A DNA stretch of 64,000 nt from Nitrospira sp. (GTDB lineage Bacteria > Nitrospirota > Nitrospiria > Nitrospirales > Nitrospiraceae): NCBI GenBank assembly GCA_018242685.1, contig JAFEBM010000007.1, positions 62,001 to 126,000 of the forward strand, written 5' to 3'. The stretch's first letter is position 1, and the number at the start of each line of letters is the position of its first letter. The position numbers were made by a program, and so were the translations under genes. Positions 18,697 to 27,151 of this stretch are shown piece by piece. The notes beneath the pieces were generated by a model. That model saw only the letters and a list, made by a program, of their open reading frames with translations, searched no databases and was not told the DNA's origin.

Positions 18697-20652
18697 TCAA
18701 CGACGATTATAGGGAACGCAGAAGCTGTTGGAGCAGTGCGCTACTTTCAAATCCCCGTTCGTGACGTCGTAGTAACTGATCAGGCCCTGGCCGTCCGTTC
18801 CGATGATGATCGTCGTAAATCGACCAACATTGTCCAGGCTCTGGACGGCATTGTGGGTCGCCGTTTCGCAGTCAACATTGACGCAATGCGCGACTCGTAA
18901 ATCCCCGTTCGTGGCATCGTAATAGCTGATCAGGCCACGGCCATCCGGACCGATGGTGATGGACGTGAATTGGCCGATGCTGTCCTTGCTGTGAAGAGTA
19001 TTCACGTTGGTAGAGCTGCAGGCTAAGTCGACGCAGTGAGCTACTTTCAGATCGCCATTTGTCGCATCGTAGTAGCTGATCAGCGCGAGCCCGTCGGACC
19101 CGATCGCCACAGAACTATACTGGCCGACATGACCCCCGCTATCCAACGTGCTTTCTGTCGCAGAACCACAAGCAACATCGTCGCAATGGGCAACCTTGAG
19201 ATCCTGGTTGGTGGCATCATAGTAACTGATAAGGCCGAGGCCGTCGGCGCCGATCGTGATCGACGTGAACTGACCGACATCGCCCTTGCTGACCAAGGTA
19301 GCAATCTTGGCCGAGCTACAGACGAGATCATCGCAATGGGCCACTTTCAGATCGCCGTTGGTGGCATCGTAATAGCTCATGAGACCTCGCCCATCCGTCC
19401 CAATCGTCATCGCCGTAAACCGACCGACCTGACCCGCCTGATCTAACGCACATGCGGTCGCCGTGGTACAAGCGACATCGGTACAGTGCGCGACTCGCAG
19501 ATCCCCATTCGTTGCGTCATAATAACTGATGAGGGGCAGCCCATCTGCGCCGATTGTCACAGAACTGTCCTGACCAACGTTGTCCTGGTTCTGAATGGTC
19601 GTCAGGGTGGCAGACGCGCAGGTGAGATCAATGCAGTGAATCATCCTGAGATCTCCGTTCGTCGCATCGTAGTAGCTGATCAACGCCTTGCCGTCGGCTC
19701 CCAGCACCATCGAAGAGGACGCGCCGACGTTAATAGCTGCTCCGTCCAACGGGGTAACAATCGCGCCGGTGCAACCCACATCGCCACAATGAGCGACCTT
19801 CAGATCGCCATTCGTGGCGTCGTAATAGCTGATGAGAGGGCGACTGTCCGTCCCGACCGTGACCGAGCTGAATTGGCCCACATCGCCGGTCTTATCAGGA
19901 GTCGTTGTGAGAGTCGGTTCCGTACAGGGCAAATCAGGACAGAGCGCCGATTTCAGGTAGTGATCGGTCGCGTCGTAATAACTGATGAGCGCTTGCCCTC
20001 CGGCAATGGTGACCGAGGTGTATTGGCCGACGTTCCCCTCTGCCTGCAGAAACGTAAGGACGGTTATTGTTGCGGCTTCACAGGCCACATCGGTGCAGTG
20101 CGCAATCTTCAGGTCACCGTTCGTGACATCGTAATAGGTGATGAGGGGTAGCTTGTCGATGCCGATAGTCAAGGAACTGTACTGACCGACGTTCCCAACA
20201 TGGTCAAGCGTCTTAAGCGTGACCGAAGTACAGGCGATATCAACGCAATGAGCGACTTTCAGATCTCCGTTGGTCGCATCGTAGTAACTCATGAGGCCCA
20301 GATCGTCGCTTCCAAGCGCGATGGAGGTGTACCGGCCGACATCCCCAGTGCGGTCCAGAGAGCTGATCGTCGCGGAGGTGCAACTCTGGTTCGAACAGTG
20401 CGCCACTTTCAGATCTCGGTTGGTCACATCATAGTAACTGATGAGGCCTAGACCATCGGCTCCGATGGCGACCGAGGTATACCGACCAACATCGCCGGAT
20501 CCGTCTCGAGTCACAAGCGAGAATCCTGGGCGCTCCAAGGGTGTATCGGCTGTTTCGGCACCGAGATCCAGTGGCATGGCTGTACAAAGCACGATTCCTA
20601 CAACGAAAACGGTTCTGCTCAACAGGAGCTTCCTGGCTTTCAACACCTTCAT
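18697..20652 (-). CDS. Secreted protein of twelve 50-residue tandem repeats
   Basis: About 651 residues from the chosen ATG at 20652 (an ATG at 20664 is also possible). A signal peptide (LLLSRTVFVVGIVLCTAMPL, ending near AETA) is followed by twelve copies of a roughly 50-residue unit. Each unit holds VGQYTSVTIG, then LISYYDATNG, then DLKVAHC-x4-C. Repeat 4 has an extra insertion and a divergent LKSALC. Paired cysteines in each unit suggest disulfides or metal sites in the periplasm or outside the cell. The regular strands suggest a beta-propeller or beta-solenoid. No enzyme motif is visible. A binding or structural role is inferred; I do not know a named family. Confidence 0.9.
   Translation of the reverse strand: MKVLKARKLLLSRTVFVVGIVLCTAMPLDLGAETADTPLERPGFSLVTRDGSGDVGRYTSVAIGADGLGLISYYDVTNRDLKVAHCSNQSCTSATISSLDRTGDVGRYTSIALGSDDLGLMSYYDATNGDLKVAHCVDIACTSVTLKTLDHVGNVGQYSSLTIGIDKLPLITYYDVTNGDLKIAHCTDVACEAATITVLTFLQAEGNVGQYTSVTIAGGQALISYYDATDHYLKSALCPDLPCTEPTLTTTPDKTGDVGQFSSVTVGTDSRPLISYYDATNGDLKVAHCGDVGCTGAIVTPLDGAAINVGASSSMVLGADGKALISYYDATNGDLRMIHCIDLTCASATLTTIQNQDNVGQDSSVTIGADGLPLISYYDATNGDLRVAHCTDVACTTATACALDQAGQVGRFTAMTIGTDGRGLMSYYDATNGDLKVAHCDDLVCSSAKIATLVSKGDVGQFTSITIGADGLGLISYYDATNQDLKVAHCDDVACGSATESTLDSGGHVGQYSSVAIGSDGLALISYYDATNGDLKVAHCVDLACSSTNVNTLHSKDSIGQFTSITIGPDGRGLISYYDATNGDLRVAHCVNVDCETATHNAVQSLDNVGRFTTIIIGTDGQGLISYYDVTNGDLKVAHCSNSFCVPYNRR
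18700..20500 (-). repeat. Twelve-fold 150-bp in-frame tandem repeat
   Basis: The DNA repeats with a 150-bp period encoding a 50-residue unit, in frame with the secreted repeat protein. Copies have diverged at the nucleotide level, including at synonymous positions, so the array is old rather than a recent slippage expansion. Confidence 0.88.
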
Positions 20653-20808
20653 TGTGCACCGCATACCAATGGCTCTTAGCCAAAGCGAAGGTTCTAGAAG
20701 AATCCCTCGTCGTATCACCCTTTTCTCGTACAGTTTATATCTCGACAAATACGAGAGTCCACTTGTGGAGTTTGACGGCTTGCTCCATTCACTTCACGCA
20801 GTGCTGAA

Positions 20809-20979
20809 ATGACAGACTTGAGAGATTTTCCTGATAGCTTCAAGGAAGAGGCTCTTGGCTTGGTGACCCACGACGCCAACCTGCCGGATGAAACTCCGCA
20901 AGAGAAATGTATCTATGACGAGATAGCTCAATGGCGCGTGGAGATAAAAACTGGTCGGGCAGGGTGTGGTCGCTGGTGA
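20809..20979 (+). CDS. Possible small protein, 56 residues
   Basis: An ATG-to-TGA frame coding for a 56-residue acidic protein (MTDLRDFPDSF... IAQWRVEIKTG... GCGRW). Its composition is protein-like rather than random, but no ribosome binding site precedes the start. It lies between two minus-strand genes. It may be a real small gene or a gene remnant. Confidence 0.3.
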   Translation: MTDLRDFPDSFKEEALGLVTHDANLPDETPQEKCIYDEIAQWRVEIKTGRAGCGRW

Positions 20980-21005
20980 CGTGCCTTCACATTCTCATGC
21001 GAGCC

Positions 21006-21554
21006 TTACTTCTCATCACATTTCTTGAGCTTCGACTCCAAACAGCGCTGGACCATCTCTTGAGCTTTCTCGATCTGAGCCGGAGTCATACGTGATGCCA
21101 TCTTTTCTCGATCCTTCGCCAGCTCTTGTTTCGATCCGCCGCTTAACGATTCTGCTGCGACGCTATACCACATATGGGCAAGAGTATAATCCTGTGGAAC
21201 GCCTTGTCCCTTGGAATACATTTGCGCCAATTCGCTCTGCGCTCCCGCATGACCCTGCTTCGCGGCCATGCGATGCCATTTCAGCGCTGCCTGGTAATCG
21301 TGCGTCACTCCCAGACCGCTGGCATATAGCAGTCCGAGATTGTACTGCGCTCGTGCATCTCCCCTCTCCGCAAGGGGATAAAAGAGTCCCGCCGCGAGCC
21401 TGAAATCTCCACGTTTCAGCGCCTCGTATGGCTCCTCTCCGGCCAAGGGTATTGCTGGTATCGTTTTCTTCGAATCAATACGTCCCGAGTCCGCTGCAGC
21501 CATGACGGACGCACTGGTCAAGATCAACACGCCTACGAACATGACTAGCCTCAT
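21006..21554 (-). CDS. Secreted Sel1-repeat (TPR-like) protein
   Basis: 182-residue protein with a signal peptide (MRLVMFVGVLILTSASVMAA) and two to three Sel1 repeats: AQYNLGLLYASGLGVTHDY, AQSELAQMYSKGQGVPQDY and a third partial unit ending AHMWYSVAAES. The C-terminal third is charged and helical (KQELAKDREKMASRM). The ATG at 21554 has AAGGTAGG upstream; a TTG at 21575 is an alternative. Sel1 proteins act as interaction scaffolds, often in the periplasm. It points away from the divergent methyltransferase-like gene. Confidence 0.88.
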   Translation of the reverse strand: MRLVMFVGVLILTSASVMAAADSGRIDSKKTIPAIPLAGEEPYEALKRGDFRLAAGLFYPLAERGDARAQYNLGLLYASGLGVTHDYQAALKWHRMAAKQGHAGAQSELAQMYSKGQGVPQDYTLAHMWYSVAAESLSGGSKQELAKDREKMASRMTPAQIEKAQEMVQRCLESKLKKCDEK

Positions 21555-21862
21555 CGCGCACCTACCTTTCAGCAATGACCTTTGGACTTAGAATGCCCTA
21601 CGCTCTCTTACAATATAACCATTGTCCGCATTTCATCTACTTCTACAACGCGCCGTTCGGTCGCCCTCTTGTTATCGATTGCGATCGCTCTTGTTCGCTT
21701 GCGTATTCTATGGAGCCCGGAACCTACGCCTCTTGCTCCATGCCCCCTACTTTGGCATGGCACCTTTTGAGTTGTAGCAATGGGCTTGCTCTGATAAGTA
21801 AACCCATCAAGCAAGGACGCGGGTGGAGAAAGCCTGCTCGGGCACCACGATCGAGGTGTATC
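21555..21862. other. Divergent intergenic region with a small hairpin
   Basis: About 308 bases between the Sel1 gene and the methyltransferase-like gene. It contains a 7-bp stem (CCATGCC at 21738-21744 with GGCATGG at 21754-21760). A plus-strand frame continues upstream through this region but shows no homology or ribosome binding site, so I treat it as non-coding. Promoters for both genes should lie here; none is convincing by eye. Confidence 0.4.
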
Positions 21863-22696
21863 ATGCCGACGACCTACCAAGAACGATTCGGAAATAATGA
21901 CGACCTCATTCATGCCTACGCTAATGATAACTCTCCTCGCGCATCGGAAATTCAATATCTCTACGATTCGATAAAGCGTCTCAAAGCGCGACGGGTCCTC
22001 AACGTTCCCTTCGAAGGCAGCCTCATGAAGAGCGTCGCGACAGATGAGCAGGTCACCTTCGCGGATTTCGTCGTGCCGGCTACATTGCACAGGTGGAATA
22101 TTCTCAAAACAGACTTCGGCTTGACCGGCATACGGAGGAACTATTTCGATGCGGTGATATCCATTGCAGGCATACATCATCTTACGGATCAGGAACAGTA
22201 TGAGTTCATTGTAGCCACCCGAAAGGCACTGAGGGTCGGTGGACGTCTGTTGATGGTAGAGGTGACGACTGATTCACCAACCAGCCGCTTCCTTGACGGA
22301 TTTGTGGGACAACATACTCCTACCGGGCATGTCGGAAACTACCTCAAAAATGACTTTGTCCGGATCGTGAAGCAGGCCGGATATCAACGGATCCGGAGAA
22401 AGACCGTGATCCATGAATGGGTGTTTCAGGACAAAGACCATCTGTATGCCTGGATGACCAAGTTTTTTGGTGTCTCTGTCCCCAAACAGAATCTCATTGC
22501 CCAGGTTGAAGGCATCCTGGGGATCACCCAGCGAAAAGAGTGTTTGACGGTGAATTGGCCGTTGGACTTTGTCGGCGCCCAGGCCGAAAGAACACCTCGG
22601 AAAATATCTTCTCCCCATCGGCTGGGTAAAATCGGCCAATCCCGCCTGCGGGCAAATTCGTCAGCTCACCGAAAAGGACCCGCTTCGTATCGGTAA
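21863..22696 (+). CDS. Class I SAM-methyltransferase-like protein with altered motif I
   Basis: 277 residues from the ATG at 21863, which has GAGG seven bases upstream. The fold signs are YFDAVISIAGIHHLTD (post-motif strand and histidine pair as in Trm9/UbiE-like enzymes) and ALRVGGRLLMVEV. Motif I, normally VLDLGCGTG, reads VLNVPFEGSL, lacking the glycine-rich SAM loop. A TRM9-like role is possible, but catalysis is in doubt. The C-terminal 40 residues are basic and overlap the opposite-strand ATP-grasp gene by 173 bases. The substrate is unknown. Confidence 0.75.
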   Translation: MPTTYQERFGNNDDLIHAYANDNSPRASEIQYLYDSIKRLKARRVLNVPFEGSLMKSVATDEQVTFADFVVPATLHRWNILKTDFGLTGIRRNYFDAVISIAGIHHLTDQEQYEFIVATRKALRVGGRLLMVEVTTDSPTSRFLDGFVGQHTPTGHVGNYLKNDFVRIVKQAGYQRIRRKTVIHEWVFQDKDHLYAWMTKFFGVSVPKQNLIAQVEGILGITQRKECLTVNWPLDFVGAQAERTPRKISSPHRLGKIGQSRLRANSSAHRKGPASYR

Positions 22697-23486
22697 AAAA
22701 GTCTACTCTGATATATGTGAACTCGGCCGACAGAATTCTCGATTGGCTCAACAGGCTCGGCAAGAAGTCCCAGCTCGCCGGTTGGAAATCTTGTAAGGGA
22801 TAAAACAAGCTGACTCCTAACGGCGTGCCATCGAGGTCGAACGTCTGCCGCGCCTTGGTGTACCGATCGATCAGGCTGACAAGCTTGGGCTCCCCCCTCA
22901 GACAGTGAACTGATCCTTCAAGCGAAAAAGAATCGTCGATGTACTCCTCAACGATGACTTTCCGCTCAAGGGTGGCGTAGTTCTTTTCCAGATCGGACAG
23001 AAAATAGTCCTCATGAAACCAATTCTTGATCTTGGGCAGGGCCCCCATGTACTCATCCTCCGAGCGCGCGATGATCATCCTTCCCGAGCTATTCGTCGGC
23101 TTCATCACGCAAGGAAATACCGGCGGCCTATACCGCTCAACTTCGTCCTCGGTCCGCAAGACACGTGTCGTCGGAGTGGTTGTTCCCGGACCGAGCCTCT
23201 CTTCCGTGTACAGCTTGCAATACTCCTTGTCCGACACGCGTCTCCGTAACGGGCTTTCCAGCTCAGATCCCGATTTCACCTGAAAGAGGAAATCATTGAA
23301 CAACCGGGCCGGTCTTATCGGAAGCCTGTGATGCGCGGCGACAAACTGAAAGAGATACGTCGGATACAGGACGACATTGAGCAGGGAAAGCGGAACGTGT
23401 CTTCTGTAGAGCGCCAGCGAAACCCGGCGAAAGCGTTTATAGAGAAGGACGGAAAGTTTCACCAGAGCAGGAGAAAATTGTCTCAT
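22524..23486 (-). CDS. TupA-like ATP-grasp protein
   Basis: 320-residue protein resembling the TupA-like ATP-grasp family, found in teichuronopeptide and polysaccharide gene clusters. Pattern landmarks are FNDFLFQVKSG, SDKEYCKLYTEERLG, FPCVMKPTNSSGRMII (ATP-binding strand and loop), RKVIVEEYIDD and FGELTNLPAGGIGRFYP. The start is placed at the ATG at 23486; the upstream extension of this frame runs into tRNA-Leu and cannot be real coding. It probably ligates an amino acid or modifies a surface polymer (inference). The 3' end overlaps the convergent methyltransferase-like gene. Confidence 0.72.
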   Translation of the reverse strand: MRQFSPALVKLSVLLYKRFRRVSLALYRRHVPLSLLNVVLYPTYLFQFVAAHHRLPIRPARLFNDFLFQVKSGSELESPLRRRVSDKEYCKLYTEERLGPGTTTPTTRVLRTEDEVERYRPPVFPCVMKPTNSSGRMIIARSEDEYMGALPKIKNWFHEDYFLSDLEKNYATLERKVIVEEYIDDSFSLEGSVHCLRGEPKLVSLIDRYTKARQTFDLDGTPLGVSLFYPLQDFQPASWDFLPSLLSQSRILSAEFTYIRVDFFTDTKRVLFGELTNLPAGGIGRFYPADGEKIFSEVFFRPGRRQSPTANSPSNTLFAG

Positions 23487-23631
23487 TGCAAACGTGCAAT
23501 TCGTGAATGCTCGCGCATGTTCGCCGTCGAGCAGCCACCTGACACTCCAGTCCCAAAAGACGCTAGAGCAGGTATCGGCAGATGTCAGAAATAGCGATGC
23601 AGAAAAGTCTTGAGCACAAGAAAACGAAGTT

Positions 23632-23718
23632 TGGTGCCGAAGCCGGGATTTGAACCCGGACACCCGTGAGGGCGCTAGACCCTGAATCTAGTGCGTCTGC
23701 CAGTTCCGCCACTTCGGC
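23632..23718 (-). tRNA. tRNA-Leu (anticodon CAG)
   Basis: Read on the minus strand, the acceptor stem GCCGAAG pairs with CTTCGGC, followed by A and an encoded CCA. A long variable arm typical of class II tRNAs, the T-loop GGTTCAAATCC, and an anticodon loop TTCAGGG give anticodon CAG (Leu, CUG codons). Length is 87 with CCA. Confidence 0.96.
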
Positions 23719-23722
23719 AATA

Positions 23723-23820
23723 GGCACTCTGAAAATGTCCTTCCACTTCGTTCTCGGTCGCCTGCTTCACTGCGACGTAGCAAACTCGCACGCCTCGTTC
23801 AAGGCCATTTTGAGAGTGCC
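23723..23820. repeat. Palindromic dispersed repeat, copy D (98 bp)
   Basis: Outer ends GGCACTCTGAAAATG and CATTTTGAGAGTGCC are inverted repeats. The inside keeps the CACTTCGTTCTCG and GCCTCGTTCAAGGCC blocks shared with other copies in this window. It lies just upstream of tRNA-Leu, read on the minus strand. Confidence 0.75.
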
Positions 23821-23873
23821 CAGAACCACGACCCCGAAGGGAGCTGGATTATCCTGAATTCTTGTTACCTCCG

Positions 23874-25352
23874 TCAAGCAAGTGTCATGGGCTGCTGCTC
23901 ACTGTGCGGCAGGGATGGATGCTGAGGAATAGCCCATTGTCCCGCGGCAGCGATGTCACGTGGATCGCCGCTGACGATAATACGTTCACGTACGAGTCCA
24001 GCCGCAGCCAGAAGTGAAGCCACAGCGATCTTCGGGGCCTCATCGAACATTAAGACATCGAAGCGCACCCGGCTGAACAAGGGATCGCTCGCGACCCGCG
24101 TGGGTGTGGCCGCAACGACACGCCGATTCTGAATGAAGGCCTGGCGGTTCGGATTTTCTTCAGCAGCCATCAGCTCACGAACCTTTTTCGTACCGCCGAG
24201 TTTCGCGATGTACTCCTTGAGCTCGTTACACTCGGCTCGTGTCCCTCTAGGAATGGCCGCTTCCGGAGCAAGCTGCTGAATGCGGCCTTTAGCGACATCG
24301 ACTTCTTTGTTCAGCTGGTCCATCTGATCCTGATACAGGGTGCAGTACTGTTTGAGGGATTCCGCATTTTTTCCGACCGCCTGCATCGTCAGACGTTGAA
24401 ACAGTGGGAGGTTCTCGAATTCCTTGAGCGTCTTCTGGACATCGGCCATCTTTACTTGAAGCTCTCGCAATTGTGTGACGAGGCGCCATTCCAAGAGACG
24501 GACTTCGTCGAGATCTTTCTGTTTCGCTTCTTTCTGGGACAAAAAAGGCGCCAGCTCACGGAAACGGTCGTATTTATGTTTCAAGGAGGCCTTGTCGCCT
24601 TGTGACTTGGCATAGAATTGATGCATTTGCGTTTCGAACCCCAGTTCGTGAAGATCAACGCCGCCGGCTTGTGAGGCAATCGGGAGTTCATACCGAGTGA
24701 TCCACGTTTTGTGGCTCAGTCCGCCGGCCTTCATGGTACGCCCCACCATTCCCACAATCTCATCGCACTCTTGGTGATCGGGACTGATCAGGAGAATACG
24801 CTTGTTCGCGCGAATGAGTTCCATCGCCAGGTTCGCGAGCTTCTGACGGCGGAATGACCGATCATCCGACCACACTATTGTGAAGACGGATGAGGCGGAG
24901 GAGAATGCTGCGGCCTCAGCTTCCTGCATCTGCAATAGCGACGCTAACCGCTCGGCTGGCCCGAAGTTATAGAGATCCGGCTTCGCCAGCATATCTTTCA
25001 GGTGGGAGGCTGACGTGCTGACAAGACCGGCCTGATCTGGAACAAGGGTAACAGACGGCACTTCGCGTCCGAGAGCATCGACTAGTTGGACGTACACGCC
25101 GTTCCCGATCTGTCGGAGGACAATTCCTTCCGTCGCATCCGTCTCATCGGCAGGGATGACGGATACCGGAAGGTCGACGGACAGTTGGACGGCGGCGGGC
25201 ACGATAAATTCGTACAGATGGAGTCCACCGGTTGTTTGCACCAGGCGACCTTGCGACGCTACGACAGGAGCGTCATGCCCTGTTTCAGTCAGTCGGACTC
25301 GCTCGGCTTCAAGGCAGGTGATCCACAATTTGATGAGTTCTGTTGCGGTCAT
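23874..25352 (-). CDS. SF1-helicase-like protein with degenerate Walker A, coiled coil
   Basis: 492 residues from the ATG at 25352 (a further ATG lies at 25367). An N-terminal beta-rich region (about 1-140) is followed by a UPF1/Dna2-like RecA fold. Where the GxxGxGKT loop should be, the sequence reads WSDDRSFRRQK. After it come RILLISPDHQECDEIV (motif Ia-like), a long charged coiled coil (about 265-385), RRVVAATPTRVA, FDVLMFDEAPKIA (Walker B with DEAP) and RIIVSGDPRDIA (motif III-like). The protein then ends, so the second RecA domain is absent. It is likely not an active helicase. Function is unknown. Confidence 0.72.
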   Translation of the reverse strand: MTATELIKLWITCLEAERVRLTETGHDAPVVASQGRLVQTTGGLHLYEFIVPAAVQLSVDLPVSVIPADETDATEGIVLRQIGNGVYVQLVDALGREVPSVTLVPDQAGLVSTSASHLKDMLAKPDLYNFGPAERLASLLQMQEAEAAAFSSASSVFTIVWSDDRSFRRQKLANLAMELIRANKRILLISPDHQECDEIVGMVGRTMKAGGLSHKTWITRYELPIASQAGGVDLHELGFETQMHQFYAKSQGDKASLKHKYDRFRELAPFLSQKEAKQKDLDEVRLLEWRLVTQLRELQVKMADVQKTLKEFENLPLFQRLTMQAVGKNAESLKQYCTLYQDQMDQLNKEVDVAKGRIQQLAPEAAIPRGTRAECNELKEYIAKLGGTKKVRELMAAEENPNRQAFIQNRRVVAATPTRVASDPLFSRVRFDVLMFDEAPKIAVASLLAAAGLVRERIIVSGDPRDIAAAGQWAIPQHPSLPHSEQQPMTLA

Positions 25353-25496
25353 GAAGACTGATCTCATCTACATCTCAAGACAAGGAACGGTCATGATAAA
25401 TGCCCGCAGTGATACCTGTCTACCACAGGGATCGAGAGGTTGCCCTTGTCTTCATGACCGGATCTTGTCTAGAATGAGTGCCTTCTATTAGCACTT

Positions 25497-25620
25497 GCAG
25501 GATGTTCAAAAAGACCGTCCAGCGAGGCCGCAACGAGCGAGATGCTGAGGCATACTTCTGAGTATGTTGAGGCATTGAGCGATGCGAGAACGAAGCTGGC
25601 GGACTTTTTCAACATCCTGC
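25497..25620. repeat. Palindromic dispersed repeat, copy A (124 bp)
   Basis: Ends GCAGGATGTTCAAAAAG and CTTTTTCAACATCCTGC form an outer inverted repeat; the centre CATACTTCTGAGTATG forms an inner hairpin. The blocks GAGGCCGCAACGAGCG and GCGAGAACGAAGCTGG recur in copies B and C. It abuts the ribosome binding site of the next gene. Confidence 0.88.
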
Positions 25621-25632
25621 CGAGGAGGATCT

Positions 25633-25902
25633 GTGAAGGGCTTGAGGTTTGAGCGGATTGCAAAAGGACGGCATTACAACGTGGTCTTCCATATCGGGAG
25701 CACATACATACCCGTGAGTGACGAAACGCTTGACGAGCTCAAGGAACAAAGCCTGTTACCAGCCGAACGATTTTTCGATCTCCTCATCGACCGCGTGGGC
25801 TATTCCTCCTACCTCAAGGATCAGATCCGCAACGAACTGAAAGCGACCGGCGATCCCACCACGCAGATTACCGTCCTCCAAGGTGCGATTCGCGAGCTGT
25901 AA
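25633..25902 (+). CDS. Small protein of unknown function, 89 residues
   Basis: Starts at a GTG (25633) with GAGGAGG four to five bases upstream; the reading frame continues upstream only into the palindromic repeat. The sequence (VKGLRFERIAKGRHYNVVFHIG, shown in part as GLRFERIAKGRHYN, then ERFFDLLIDRVGYSSYLK) is a small alpha/beta protein, rich in charged residues and without a membrane segment. I do not recognise the family. It stands alone between minus-strand genes. Confidence 0.7.
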   Translation: MKGLRFERIAKGRHYNVVFHIGSTYIPVSDETLDELKEQSLLPAERFFDLLIDRVGYSSYLKDQIRNELKATGDPTTQITVLQGAIREL

Positions 25903-26104
25903 GGACAGTTCTCGTAGTTCATGAACAGTACTTGTAGAATGCTCGTCATCTCCCACCTGAGTTGTGCACGAGCTGTTCGGCTATTTCTATAGCCCATTCC
26001 TTAGTGACACTCTGCTTCTGGTGGAGCGCAAGAGGGTGATCTATAGACTCAACCTGGACTGTCGGTTTGTTTGGATAATCCCGAATGACCAGCTTCGAAC
26101 GAGA

Positions 26105-27136
26105 TCAATCCCCTATTTGCCCTTGCTGGAACAGCTGGTTCATGATCTGGTTCTTTTTTTCGGGATCGCGATAGTACTTCAGAGCCTTGGTGTAGTTGTC
26201 CATCGCGCTCTGGTGCTTGCCACGCAGGGCATAGATTTCAGCGATACCGTGATAGGCTCGTGCGTCTTCCTCATTGCACTTGAGCGCGCGGCTGAAGATA
26301 TCCGCGGCTTCTTGAAGCCGATGCTTGCCTAAGGCAAGCCAACCGAGCGCGGAATGGGCGGCGCCACAGTCCGGATCGACGGTGAGTGCGTCTTGATAAC
26401 TCTTGTGCGCCAGGTCCAGGCGCCCGCGCATTTCGTAGAGTCCGCCCAGCGCGAAGTGGACTTCGGCGTCCTGTGGGTTCAGTTTCAGGGCAGTCTTGTA
26501 CGATTGCACCGCCGGTTCCATCTTCCCCTGTTCTGCAAGAGCACAGGCGAGATTAGAGTGCGCTGCCGAATCATTAGGGGTGAGCTTGACCACCTCTCGA
26601 TATTCTTTGATGGCCATCTCCAGCCGCCCTTGGTCTTGATACGCGACTCCTAGATTCATTCGTGCCGGCGCGTAGTCCGGTGCAAGCCGGACGGCTTCAC
26701 GATACTCCTTGATCGCCATTTCAAGATGGCCAGCCCGTTCCTGAACCTGTGCCAGAAAATAATGCGGATAGGCAGACTGCGGGAGTAATCGAGCGGCTTC
26801 TGAGTATGGTCTCATGGATTGCTCCGATTGACCCGATTGCGCTAGAAAAAGACCCATAACCAAATACGTGAATCCACTGTCCGTGTGCCGATCGAGCAGA
26901 TCCTTCACCCATGTTCCCACGGCCGCAATGTCTGTCTCGGTTTCGAGGCAGAGCGCATGGGCTTTCCAGGCGTCGGCGAACCGACCCTGCACGAGATACA
27001 CGACGTTTCGTGCGAAGAGAGGACGTGGATCCTTTGCCCCGTCGGGATCCCGGCTCCACGCCATCGACTCGGCGAACAAAGTGTCCCATGCTCCGGCCAC
27101 GATGGCCGCTTCGCATTGTTTCTGGTATGTGCTCAT
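26105..27136 (-). CDS. Tetratricopeptide repeat protein
   Basis: 343-residue cytoplasmic protein with about seven TPR units from residue 90 onward, for example HYFLAQVQERAGHLEMAIKEYRE, ARMNLGVAYQDQGRLEMAI and VHFALGGLYEMRGRLDLAH (each shown in part). Two units share an almost identical MAIKEYRE helix, suggesting an internal duplication. There is no signal peptide. TPR arrays mediate protein-protein contacts; the partner is unknown. It lies 15 bases after the ThyX stop codon on the same strand, so it is probably co-transcribed with thyX. Confidence 0.92.
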   Translation of the reverse strand: MSTYQKQCEAAIVAGAWDTLFAESMAWSRDPDGAKDPRPLFARNVVYLVQGRFADAWKAHALCLETETDIAAVGTWVKDLLDRHTDSGFTYLVMGLFLAQSGQSEQSMRPYSEAARLLPQSAYPHYFLAQVQERAGHLEMAIKEYREAVRLAPDYAPARMNLGVAYQDQGRLEMAIKEYREVVKLTPNDSAAHSNLACALAEQGKMEPAVQSYKTALKLNPQDAEVHFALGGLYEMRGRLDLAHKSYQDALTVDPDCGAAHSALGWLALGKHRLQEAADIFSRALKCNEEDARAYHGIAEIYALRGKHQSAMDNYTKALKYYRDPEKKNQIMNQLFQQGQIGD

Positions 27137-27151
27137 CTGTGAGACAACGTC

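Noticed and set aside
18700..20500. Regular repeats resembling a CRISPR array
   Set aside because: The period is 150 bp and the repeat is fully coding and in frame within a signal-peptide protein, with no short identical repeat/spacer structure.
23487..23663. N-terminal extension of the ATP-grasp gene
   Set aside because: The extension runs into tRNA-Leu and has no homology.
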